From the NCBI RefSeq assembly GCF_000192745.1, contig NC_015259.1:3487001-3551000 (forward strand): a DNA stretch of 64,000 nt, read 5' to 3'. Position 1 is the stretch's first letter. Each line of letters opens with the position of its first letter. The notes beneath the pieces were generated by a model. It saw only the letters and a list, made by a program, of their open reading frames with translations, was not told the origin of the DNA and made no database searches. Position numbers and translations under genes: made by a program. Source of the DNA: Polymorphum gilvum SL003B-26A1 (GTDB lineage: Bacteria; Pseudomonadota; Alphaproteobacteria; Rhizobiales; Stappiaceae). Positions 35,065 to 43,313 of this stretch are shown piece after piece.

Positions 35065-35853
35065 TCAGGCCTGAGACCGTCGCAACGCCTCGACCTCCCG
35101 GCGGAGCGCGCGTACCTCCTCCAGGATGATCCCCGTCTCGTCGTGAATGGCCTGACGGTCCGCTTCGGCGATGTGTTCATGCTCCTCCTGCATCGCGGAA
35201 ACGATGATGCCGATGAAGAGGTTGAGGACCGTGAAGGCCGTGCACAGGATGAACGGCACGAAGAACAGCCAGGCGTACGGGTGGACCTCCATGACCGGAC
35301 GCACGATGCCCATCGACCAGCTTTCCAGCGTCATCACCTGGAACAGGGTATAGGTCGACCGGCCGAGATCGCCGAACCAGTCCGGGAACGTCTCGCCATA
35401 GAGCTTGGTCGCCATCACGGCGAACACATAGAAGACCAGCGCCATCAGGACGATGATCGAACCGAGCCCCGGCAACGCCGCAATCAGGCCGCCGATGACC
35501 CTGCGCAGGGACGGCACGACGGAAATCAACCTGAGGACACGCAGGATGCGCAGGGCACGCAGTACGGCAAAAGGTCCGCTGGCCGGCAGAAGCGCGATGG
35601 CGACGATGGTGAAATCGAACAGGCTCCAGGGGTCGCGGAAGAACGCGAACCGAAAGGCGAAGATCCGCAACGTGAGTTCGACGACGAATACGGCCAGGAT
35701 CAAGGTATCGAGCGTTGTCAGCAGGCCGCCGATCCGGCCCATGACGGCCGGGCTCGTCTCGAGGCCCAGAGTGACGGCATTCAAGACGATGACCCCCACG
35801 ATGGTCATTTCCCACCGGCGGGATGCAATCAGTTCCTTCAACCTGTCGCGCAT
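35065..35853 (-). CDS. Voltage-gated sodium channel, NaChBac type (ion transport protein)
   Basis: A 262-residue six-helix ion channel monomer. S4 (about 94-118) carries Arg at every third position, LRALRILRVLRL. The pore loop has FQVMTLESWSMG, where TLESWS matches the T-L-E-S-W-A/S selectivity filter of bacterial sodium channels. S6 is PFILCTAFTVLNLFIGIIVS. A C-terminal coiled coil (about 225-262, EEVRALRREVEALRRS) would assemble the tetramer. The start MRDRLKELIAS is at 35853; a longer frame runs upstream through tRNA sequence and is rejected. Likely conducts Na+ in the inner membrane, with roles in motility or pH response known for relatives. Confidence 0.9.
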   Translation of the reverse strand: MRDRLKELIASRRWEMTIVGVIVLNAVTLGLETSPAVMGRIGGLLTTLDTLILAVFVVELTLRIFAFRFAFFRDPWSLFDFTIVAIALLPASGPFAVLRALRILRVLRLISVVPSLRRVIGGLIAALPGLGSIIVLMALVFYVFAVMATKLYGETFPDWFGDLGRSTYTLFQVMTLESWSMGIVRPVMEVHPYAWLFFVPFILCTAFTVLNLFIGIIVSAMQEEHEHIAEADRQAIHDETGIILEEVRALRREVEALRRSQA

Positions 35854-36026
35854 GCGAACTATCCGTTTGGTCCGTGATTCCCCCGCACGTTGGCGCGTCG
35901 CGATGCCGGCTGCAAGCCGTATCACGGCGCGCAATTGCCATCCCACCGATTTTCCGTACGGCGGGCTGCGCGGACAACAAATCCGGCTTGACAGGCGCAC
36001 CGTCGACGGTGATGAAGATAGGGAGC

Positions 36027-36100
36027 GCGGGTGTAGCTCAATGGTAGAGCAGAAGCTTCCCAAGCTTACGACGAGGGTTCGATTCCCTTCACCCGCTCCA
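36027..36100 (+). tRNA. tRNA-Gly (anticodon CCC)
   Basis: A 74-base cloverleaf with encoded CCA. Acceptor arm GCGGGTG (36027-36033) pairs with CACCCGC (36090-36096), discriminator T, then CCA. D arm GCTC/GAGC, anticodon loop TTCCCAA giving CCC, and T arm with GGTTCGATTCC. One mismatch closes the anticodon stem. TTGACA at 35988-35993 may be its -35 element. Confidence 0.96.
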
Positions 36101-36230
36101 GTTTCTCGCACCATTGAGCGGCCTCCGGAAACCGGCGACGACGGCAGACCAGTTCGACCGGTGGTGCCGGTCCTTCGTGCCGTTGCCGGGCAGAGCGGCC
36201 GGGCCGACCGGTTCGCAGACCTGTTCATCG

Positions 36231-38123
36231 TCAGACAGTGTCGAGGTCGTCCGTGCCGCTTTCCTCGATGTTTTGGCGGCGGCGGGCCGTACCGTGCTCG
36301 GTCTTGTGCCAGTGATGAGGCCGCACGGCGAAATCCCAGACTGCCCTATAGAAGGCGGCGCTTGCACACAGCCAGTAGAGCGGAATGCCGGCGAGATCCA
36401 GCAAGCGCGGCCGGAAGCCGCGTCGGTGCGCGGCGGACCAGCTTGAGATCGCCGTTCCGCCGTATCCCGCCAGAACCGCGAGCGCGCTCAGGCTGACGAT
36501 CATGTCGGCAAGCAAACCGCCCGGCAGCGGCACCGACCAGAGGCCCAGCGCGTAGCCGTAAAGCATGACGAAGAAGAACGGGTGGATGGCCAGGGTCAGC
36601 AGGCTGCCGGCAATCATCGCCCCGATCGGAATCGCCCGGCGGGGGCCGAGATCCCGCCAGAGCCGCGACGGTTCGCGCAGGTGGACAAAGCAGGTCTGCA
36701 GCCACCCCTTGTACCAGCGGGCCCGTTGCGCATACCAGGCCCGCCAGGTGACCGGCGCTTCCTCGAAGGTCGTGCTGGCAAGCGCGGCCGACGTGAAGCC
36801 GAAGCGAGCCAGCCGGAGGCCGAGGTCCGCATCTTCGGTCACGTTGTACGGGTCCCAGCCGCCGACTGCGATCAGGGCCGAGCGGCGAAAGTGGTTGGAA
36901 CTGCCGCCAAGCGGGAATGGCCAGGCTTCCATCGAGAACCAGGGGATGATCTGATCGAACAGAGCCGCATATTCGATCGCAAACTGGCGCGTAAAGAAGC
37001 TGTCCCCGGCGTTGTCGATGCACAGGCTGGCCTGGAGGCAGGCAAGGTTTTCAGGCGCATTCGAAAATGCGGCGACGGCCTTCCTCAGTTGCAGCGGTTC
37101 GGGTCGATCCTCGGCATCGTAGATGGTCAGGAACTCCCCGCGCGCGGTGAACAGGCCATAGCTCAGTGCACGCGGCTTGGTCCGCGGTTCTCCGAGAGGC
37201 ACGACGAGCACCTCCATGTGCGGCTGTACCAGCCCCGCAAACGCCAGCCGGGTTTCGACGTCCTCCTGCTCGACAAGAAACTTGATCTCCAATCTTTCGC
37301 GGGGATAGTCGATTCGCTCCAGAGCGGCCAGCAACCCGCGAACGATCTGGGCTTCCTTGTAGAGCGGGACCAGAACGGTATAGGTCGGGAGAGCCGAGTC
37401 CTCGTCCACGGCGGAGATATCGCACGGGTCACTGTCCACCGCGTCCCGCGTCGCCTGCGCGCCGGCCAGCCTGGCAATGCCGGTCAACACGCAACTCAAT
37501 CCGACAACGAAACTGCCCAGGACCAGGAAGACCGTGGCGGGCAGCAGGGCGCCGAGCGCCGCCCCCATTGCGATCGCGATCAAGCCGAGTTTCTGCCCAC
37601 GCGAAATGCGGCGTCGGGCCGAGAATTCCGGAAACCGAGTCTCGATCTCACCGGTCGGCGCCTTCAGCATCGTCAGTGCTTGGCGGACGCTTTCCGGCGC
37701 CGCAATGCGAATGTTTTGTGCCCAGTCGACATGCCGGAGAAGATGGGCCCGGACCAGCGCGATCCGGTCCAGGGGCGGAGCGATGACGAAGATCGGCCCG
37801 CGGTTGCGAAGACCGATCATCAAGGGACCAGCGTCGCCGGGGCCGCAATGCAGCACGACGTCATTGATCACGAGCGGCCTGAAACTTCTTTCCGGCAGAA
37901 AGGGGACTCCGCAGTATTCAGCAACCGCACTGTAATAGGCTTCGGCAGTCACGATCGACTGGCGGATCATATAGTCCGCTGGAGAGCAGCCGTGATAGGA
38001 TGCCAGCCGGCACGCTGACTCGACGGTTGAAACGGGCAACCCTCTCGATATCAGGATGTCCAGTTCCCCCGGCCAACGGCCGCTGCCCCCATCCGGCACA
38101 TAGGAATCGGCTTCAGTTTCCAT
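36231..38123 (-). CDS. Membrane glycosyltransferase family 2 protein with N-terminal GspE-N-like domain
   Basis: A 630-residue processive-type glycosyltransferase. N-terminal cytosolic domain (about 20-150; GCSPADYMIRQSIVTAEAYY and VAEYCGVPFL resemble the GspE/MshEN N-terminal domain), a hydrophobic hairpin (about 185-225), the GT-A domain (about 245-480) with TVLVPLYKEAQ, LTIYDAEDRPEP, TEDADLGLRLARFG (catalytic Asp) and QRARWYKGWLQT (the Q-x-x-R-W motif), then C-terminal membrane helices. Q-x-x-R-W suggests polymer synthesis; sugar and product are unknown, and no export partner or BcsB-like gene is adjacent. ATG 38123 is used; TTG 38138 is possible. Confidence 0.85.
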   Translation of the reverse strand: METEADSYVPDGGSGRWPGELDILISRGLPVSTVESACRLASYHGCSPADYMIRQSIVTAEAYYSAVAEYCGVPFLPERSFRPLVINDVVLHCGPGDAGPLMIGLRNRGPIFVIAPPLDRIALVRAHLLRHVDWAQNIRIAAPESVRQALTMLKAPTGEIETRFPEFSARRRISRGQKLGLIAIAMGAALGALLPATVFLVLGSFVVGLSCVLTGIARLAGAQATRDAVDSDPCDISAVDEDSALPTYTVLVPLYKEAQIVRGLLAALERIDYPRERLEIKFLVEQEDVETRLAFAGLVQPHMEVLVVPLGEPRTKPRALSYGLFTARGEFLTIYDAEDRPEPLQLRKAVAAFSNAPENLACLQASLCIDNAGDSFFTRQFAIEYAALFDQIIPWFSMEAWPFPLGGSSNHFRRSALIAVGGWDPYNVTEDADLGLRLARFGFTSAALASTTFEEAPVTWRAWYAQRARWYKGWLQTCFVHLREPSRLWRDLGPRRAIPIGAMIAGSLLTLAIHPFFFVMLYGYALGLWSVPLPGGLLADMIVSLSALAVLAGYGGTAISSWSAAHRRGFRPRLLDLAGIPLYWLCASAAFYRAVWDFAVRPHHWHKTEHGTARRRQNIEESGTDDLDTV

Positions 38124-38179
38124 CCCATGACCGAACAAGCGCCCATCATCCCGAATTCCTACAAAACGGACGCAGCGTC

Positions 38180-39049
38180 ATGATAATGACGGAACGCGCA
38201 TTTCTCGCAATGGTTTTATTATTAATTGTTGCGATCTCTGGTTTAGGCTTCGAGAGCCGCGCGCAACCATCGTCGTCGCCTGAGACGGCCGCGCCTGTGG
38301 TGCCCAACTTCTGGGACCCGCGCAGCATGGCGGATCGGCCACCGTTCCCGCCGGACAAGATCGAGTTCCTGGCCACGGACGACTTCCCGCCCTTCTCGTT
38401 TCGCGATGCGGATGAGCGGCTGACGGGCTTCAACGTCGATCTTGCGCGGGCACTGTGCGAGGAACTCGGCAGCTCCTGCAGCCTGCGTATCAAGGCCTTC
38501 GACGCCTTGATCCCGGCGCTCGAGGAAAAGGAAGGTGACGCGGTCATTGCGGGCCTCGCAAAGACTGCGGATCTCGTGGGCAAATTCGCCTTCTCGGATG
38601 CCTACCTGCGCCTACCTGCGCGGTTCGCGGTGCGGAAAGGCAGGGAAGCCGCTTTCGAGACCGACTCTTTTTCCACGATGACAGTGTCCGTGGTTGAAGG
38701 CAGCCGACATGCGGCTTTTCTTGCCGACTTTCTGCCTCAACTGCGGTTACGTGCCTACGCCAGCCTTGTCGAAGCGCGCAAAGCGCTTGCCGACGGAACG
38801 GTCGACGCGCATTTCGGGGATGCGCTATCGCTGTCCTTCTGGATTTCGGGCGAAGCATCCGACGATTGCTGCACCTTCGCCGGCGGCCCCTGGCTGGAGC
38901 CGGGCTATTTCGACCAGGGTCTGATGATTGCAGTCCGCAAGCAGGATGCCGCGCTGCTGGATGCCCTGAACTATGCGCTCAGGCGCCTTCAGGAGCGCGG
39001 CATCTATGGCGAACTCTACCTGCGCTACTTTCCGCTGAGTTTTTATTGA
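38180..39049 (+). CDS. Orphan transporter substrate-binding protein (family 3 type)
   Basis: A 289-residue exported protein with an N-terminal signal (MIMTERAFLAMVLLLIVAIS, cleavage near ESRAQP) and a periplasmic binding fold like the amino-acid SBP family 3: IEFLATDDFPPFSFRDADER, LTGFNVDLARALCEELGSSC, DAVIAGLAKTADL, VVEGSRHAAFLADFLP and FDQGLMIAVRKQDAALLDAL. The fold's typical Arg contact is displaced and two Cys pairs suggest disulfides. No permease or ATPase is adjacent, so it may serve a remote ABC system or a sensor. The ribosome-binding site is weak. The signal-peptide region is more AT-rich than its surroundings. Confidence 0.8.
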   Translation: MIMTERAFLAMVLLLIVAISGLGFESRAQPSSSPETAAPVVPNFWDPRSMADRPPFPPDKIEFLATDDFPPFSFRDADERLTGFNVDLARALCEELGSSCSLRIKAFDALIPALEEKEGDAVIAGLAKTADLVGKFAFSDAYLRLPARFAVRKGREAAFETDSFSTMTVSVVEGSRHAAFLADFLPQLRLRAYASLVEARKALADGTVDAHFGDALSLSFWISGEASDDCCTFAGGPWLEPGYFDQGLMIAVRKQDAALLDALNYALRRLQERGIYGELYLRYFPLSFY

Positions 39050-39256
39050 GACCTCTGTGCCGGCGGACGACCCCGGTCGCACGGCTTGGCGATGCTCCTT
39101 CGGACGTGAGGGCCTGTCGACGTTCGCTTTGACCGGTTATCCGGCGCCGCCATGACGAGGACTTGCGCATTTGCAGGCGACCCCGAATTGCTATAGGCGA
39201 AACGGCTGAGTTCCGAAGGACCCTCCGCTCCCTCCCGCGAGACGAAACGCCACCGC

Positions 39257-39913
39257 ATGACCGACTTCCTCTGGACCCGACCTTCCTCGATGCCATCGGC
39301 GACGCTGCTCCTCGCCCATGGCGCAGGTGCGCCGATGGATTCGGCATTCATGACCCGTCTTGCCGAGGCGCTTACCTCGGAAGGCGTCGCCGTGGCGCGG
39401 TTCGAGTTCCCCTATATGGCGGCACGCCGGTCCGACGGCAGGAAACTACCCCCGCCGCGAGCAGAAAAGCTAATCGGGGCTTTCCAGACCGCCGTCCAGA
39501 CCGTCCTGCACGAGGTCGACGGCCCCTTGCTGATCGGCGGCAAGTCGATGGGCGGCCGGGTCGCTGCAATGCTGGCCGGCGGCGCTTCCCTGCCGGGCCG
39601 GGTGCTCGGCGTCGTCTGTGTCGGCTACCCGTTCCATCCGACCGCCAAGCCCGAGCACTGGCGCCTCGAACCGCTGCAGCAGGCGTCCAGACCCGTGCTG
39701 ATTGCCCAGGGCGAGCGGGATCCCTTCGGATCGCGGGCCGAACTGGAGGCCGTGTCCCTGCCGGCCAACGTCGAGATCGTCTTCCTGGAGGACGGCAATC
39801 ACGACCTCGGACCGCGCGGACAATCGCCGGCAACCTGGGACGGCAACATCGGCGCCGCCGCCCGCTCGATTGCCGATTTCGCGCGGCGTCTCGGATCACG
39901 GACGAGCGCCTGA
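39257..39913 (+). CDS. Alpha/beta hydrolase (KANL3/Tex30-like small family)
   Basis: A 218-residue alpha/beta hydrolase. TLLLAHGAGAPMDSAFM is the oxyanion region; GGKSMGGRVAAMLA holds the nucleophile Ser in G-x-S-x-G form (G-K-S-M-G); QGERDPFG carries the Asp and FLEDGNHDL the His. This matches the small Tex30-like hydrolase family. Substrate is unknown. The ATG at 39257 gives a family-typical N-terminus. Convergent with the RND permease gene, 15 bases apart. The 207-base gap upstream (39050-39256) shows no gene. Confidence 0.88.
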   Translation: MTDFLWTRPSSMPSATLLLAHGAGAPMDSAFMTRLAEALTSEGVAVARFEFPYMAARRSDGRKLPPPRAEKLIGAFQTAVQTVLHEVDGPLLIGGKSMGGRVAAMLAGGASLPGRVLGVVCVGYPFHPTAKPEHWRLEPLQQASRPVLIAQGERDPFGSRAELEAVSLPANVEIVFLEDGNHDLGPRGQSPATWDGNIGAAARSIADFARRLGSRTSA

Positions 39914-39928
39914 GCGCAGGTTCAGGCG

Positions 39929-42900
39929 CTACTCGGCGGGCACGAGGTCCCTGCCCGCGCCGCCGCGTGCGCGCCGGTCGAACAGCACGAGCCTGCCGAT
40001 GTCGTCTCCGATCGCCAGCAGGGCCGGCACAAGAACGAGAACGAGCACGGTCGCAGAGGCGAGCCCGAAGACGATGGTGATCGTCATCGGCAGCAGGAAG
40101 CGCGCCTGGAGGTTGGTTTCGAACAGCAGTGGCAGCAGCCCTGCGATGGTCGTGAACGAGGTCAGGAACACAGCGCGCAGACGGTCGCAACTCGACAGGA
40201 CGGCCGCCGTCTTCAGCCCTTCTCCCAGCGCCCGGCGCTCCTCGAAGCGGGCGACGAGGATGATCGAGTTGTTGACCAGGATGCCGGACAGGCCCAGCAG
40301 CCCGATCAGGCTCATCATGGTCAGGTGATAGCCCATGACATAATGGCCGACGACCGCGCCGACGATGCCGAAGGGAATGATCGACATGACGACGAACGGT
40401 CTCAGGTAGCTGCCGAAGATCGCGGCCAGGATGATGTAGATGGCCGCGACGGCCAGCAGCGTGCCGATGGCCAGGTCGGCAAAGGCGTTGGCCTGTTCCT
40501 CCGCCTTGCCGCCGAAACTGTAGGTCAGGCCGTAGCGCTCGGCGATCTGCGGCAGGATCTCGCGGTTCAGATCCGCGATGATCGCGGTGTTCGAGGTCAC
40601 CGTGCTGTCGACGTCGGAGACGACCGTCACGATGGTGCGCCCGTCGCGCCGCTGGATGACGGAGAAGCCCTGCACGTCCTTCAGAGAGACCACTTCGGTG
40701 AGCGGCACGAACTCCCCGCCCGGCGCCCGTAGCGCAAGGTCGCGCAACGCGCTCGCGCCTTCCGGGCCAAGATCCTGGCGCACCCGGATGGCGACTTCCT
40801 CGTCGCCCTCCGCGAAGCGGCGCGCGATGGCGCCCTCGACCGCGTTGCGGATCTGGCGCGCGGCGGATTCGACCGTGAAGCCCAGCGCACGTCCGCGCGG
40901 CGTCAGTTCGACAAACAGTTCCGGCTTCCCGAACGGCAGGTCGTCGGTAACGCCGCTGGTTCCCGGAAATCCTGACAAGGCCTCCTGGATCTCGAGAGCG
41001 GCCGCCTTCAGCCGGGCGAGCGGCGCGCCGGACAGGCGGATGTCCAGGTCGCGTCCCGGAGGACCGCCGCGCGTTTCCGCGATCGCGATGCGCGAGACGC
41101 CGGGCAGCTTCGGCAGGGCCCGACGCCAGGCCTGGACGATTTCCGGCGTCCGGATGCTGCGGTCCTCCGACAGCGACAGCTGGACGGAAATGGAGGCGAC
41201 GTTGTCGCCGCGGTTGTTATCCGCCTTCCCGAGCACCGCATAGGAGGCGACGACGAGAGTCTCGCCGTTTTCCCGGGTCAGCTCCCGTTCGGCCTGCCAA
41301 AGCGCTTCCTCGATCGCAGCCAGGCCGGCGATGGCGGCCTGCTCCGGTATGCCGGCATGGAAGAAGATCGACGCCTTGATGTTCTCGGCTTCCGGCGAGG
41401 GGAAGAACGTGAACCCGATCCTGCCGCCGCGCAGAAGCCCGGCGGTCAGAACGACGCTGGCAAGGGCAAGGGCAAGCACCAGATAACGCCAGTTGACGGC
41501 GATTGCGACCAAGCCCCTGAAGGGGCGGTCGCGAAACCAGTCGAAGCTGGCATCGACCCCCCTGCGAAACCGTCCCGGGCGATTGGGGGCATCGGAGGCG
41601 GAACGGCGTCGGCGCAGCGCAAGAAGAAGCGCTTCCACGGCCAGGGCGATGACAAAACAGGCCAGGGCGACGAGGGCATCGAACACCAGGAGGCCGGTCT
41701 GCTCGCTCACGCTCCGCATCGGCCCCGCGATGGCATCGAGATAGGGCGGAACGGACACGTCGGGTCGAGACGCGAGACCGATCAGGAAAAAGGCAGGAGC
41801 ACCGGCAAGCAGGATCACGCGCCACCAGCTCCAGCCGCCGCGCGCGCCGAGCGAATGGGCCAGATGCCCGGGCAGAATGAAAAAGCATTCGATCAGCGAG
41901 GCGATCACGACAGCAACGACCACGACCGGCAGCGTCGCCATGATCTGGCCCATGATGTCGCCGATCAGGAGGATCGGCAGGAACGCGGCTATGGTCGTCG
42001 CCCCGGCCGCGATGATCGGCGCAAGCATGGTGCCAGCGCCGTTGATTGCAGCGTCTTCGGCGCTGTCGCCGACCTGATGGCGGGTGGCTGTGTGTTCGCC
42101 GACGACGATCGCATCGTCGACGATGACCCCGAGCATCATGATCAGCGCGAACATCGAGATCATGTTGATGCTTTCGCCCAGCAGCCACATGATTCCGAGG
42201 GTCGCCATCATCGCGACGGGAATGCCAGCAGCCACCCAGAGGGCGATGCGGACGTTGAGGAACACGTAGAGGATCGCGACAACTAGGACGAGACCGCCAA
42301 GTCCGTTCTTGACGAGCAGCATGATGCGCCCTTCGACGGCGTCGGCCCGAACGTCGTATTTCAGGATCTCCAGCGTCTCCGGCAGGGTCGGGCGGACATC
42401 CTCTAGATAGTCGTCGAGGATCTTGGCCGCCTTCAGCGTATCGGTGTTCTCCATCCGCAGGACCTTGATCTCGATGGCACGCATGCCTTTCGAGAAGCCC
42501 TGGTTCTCGCTCTCGTTGAACGACCGGCTGACGGTGCCTATGTCAGCAATGCGCGTCTTCTCACCGGACACGAAGGACTTCACCTCGATCTGCCCGATCG
42601 TGGCCGGAGATCTCGCATCGGCAACGGCGCGGATCTGGCGTTCGACGCCGCCCTGGAGACTGCCGGCCGGAATGTCGATCGTGTTCTCGGAAATCCTCCC
42701 CGCCACATCCGTGACGGTCAGTTCCAGGCGGCGCAGTTCCCGTTCCGGAATCTCGACCAGATACTCGGGCGAGCGAAAGGCCGTGAACTCGACCTTGTCG
42801 ATGCCCCGATCCAGTAGATCGTCCCGGATCTTCTTGGCGAACACCTTGAGCGCGTCCTCGGTGAACGGACCGCGAATGGCGAGCGTGGCGACGGAATCGG

Positions 42901-43312
42901 TGAAGGTCGATGCGGAGATTACTGGCGTCTCGGCATCTTCCGGCAATGTCGTGATTCCGGAGACTGCCTGCTCGACATCCGACAGGGCCTTCTGCATGTC
43001 GGCACCCTCGACGAATTCGAGCATGACTGTGCCCGAGCCCTCCCGGCCATAGGAGACGATCTCGTCGAGGGAATCGATGAACCGCAGTTCAGGTTCGATC
43101 ACGGCGAGGACGTTGTTGGCGACATCGTCCGCCGATGCTCCCGGCCAGTTGATGATGATGGTGATCCGATCCGTCTTGATCGTGGGAAAGAACTGGGTGT
43201 TCAGCTTCGACAGCCCGAAGGCTCCGAACAGAACCATCACCGCCATGATCAGGTTCGCTGCGTTCGGATGACGCACCAGATAGGCCAGAAACCCGGAAGC
43301 CTCGGCTTTCAT
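39929..43312 (-). CDS. Efflux RND transporter permease subunit (AcrB/HAE1 family)
   Basis: A 1127-residue inner-membrane proton-driven efflux pump. Layout: TM1 near residues 20-38, a large porter domain (FFPTIKTDRITIIINWPGAS; AFRSPEYLVEIPERELRRLE), TM2-6 with the proton-relay motif GVIVDDAIVVGEHT, a central extra hydrophobic insertion (about 500-560) between halves, second porter domain, and TM8-12 with LLGLSGILVNNSIILV. The insertion makes it longer than AcrB (1049). The adaptor gene is one base upstream. No outer-membrane factor or regulator is adjacent. Substrates are unknown. Confidence 0.93.
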   Translation of the reverse strand: MKAEASGFLAYLVRHPNAANLIMAVMVLFGAFGLSKLNTQFFPTIKTDRITIIINWPGASADDVANNVLAVIEPELRFIDSLDEIVSYGREGSGTVMLEFVEGADMQKALSDVEQAVSGITTLPEDAETPVISASTFTDSVATLAIRGPFTEDALKVFAKKIRDDLLDRGIDKVEFTAFRSPEYLVEIPERELRRLELTVTDVAGRISENTIDIPAGSLQGGVERQIRAVADARSPATIGQIEVKSFVSGEKTRIADIGTVSRSFNESENQGFSKGMRAIEIKVLRMENTDTLKAAKILDDYLEDVRPTLPETLEILKYDVRADAVEGRIMLLVKNGLGGLVLVVAILYVFLNVRIALWVAAGIPVAMMATLGIMWLLGESINMISMFALIMMLGVIVDDAIVVGEHTATRHQVGDSAEDAAINGAGTMLAPIIAAGATTIAAFLPILLIGDIMGQIMATLPVVVVAVVIASLIECFFILPGHLAHSLGARGGWSWWRVILLAGAPAFFLIGLASRPDVSVPPYLDAIAGPMRSVSEQTGLLVFDALVALACFVIALAVEALLLALRRRRSASDAPNRPGRFRRGVDASFDWFRDRPFRGLVAIAVNWRYLVLALALASVVLTAGLLRGGRIGFTFFPSPEAENIKASIFFHAGIPEQAAIAGLAAIEEALWQAERELTRENGETLVVASYAVLGKADNNRGDNVASISVQLSLSEDRSIRTPEIVQAWRRALPKLPGVSRIAIAETRGGPPGRDLDIRLSGAPLARLKAAALEIQEALSGFPGTSGVTDDLPFGKPELFVELTPRGRALGFTVESAARQIRNAVEGAIARRFAEGDEEVAIRVRQDLGPEGASALRDLALRAPGGEFVPLTEVVSLKDVQGFSVIQRRDGRTIVTVVSDVDSTVTSNTAIIADLNREILPQIAERYGLTYSFGGKAEEQANAFADLAIGTLLAVAAIYIILAAIFGSYLRPFVVMSIIPFGIVGAVVGHYVMGYHLTMMSLIGLLGLSGILVNNSIILVARFEERRALGEGLKTAAVLSSCDRLRAVFLTSFTTIAGLLPLLFETNLQARFLLPMTITIVFGLASATVLVLVLVPALLAIGDDIGRLVLFDRRARGGAGRDLVPAE

Positions 43313-43313
43313 G

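Noticed and set aside
35854-36228. N-terminal extension of the ion channel frame through the tRNA-Gly gene
   Set aside because: It would translate the tRNA on its complementary strand and has no family similarity; the channel begins at 35853.
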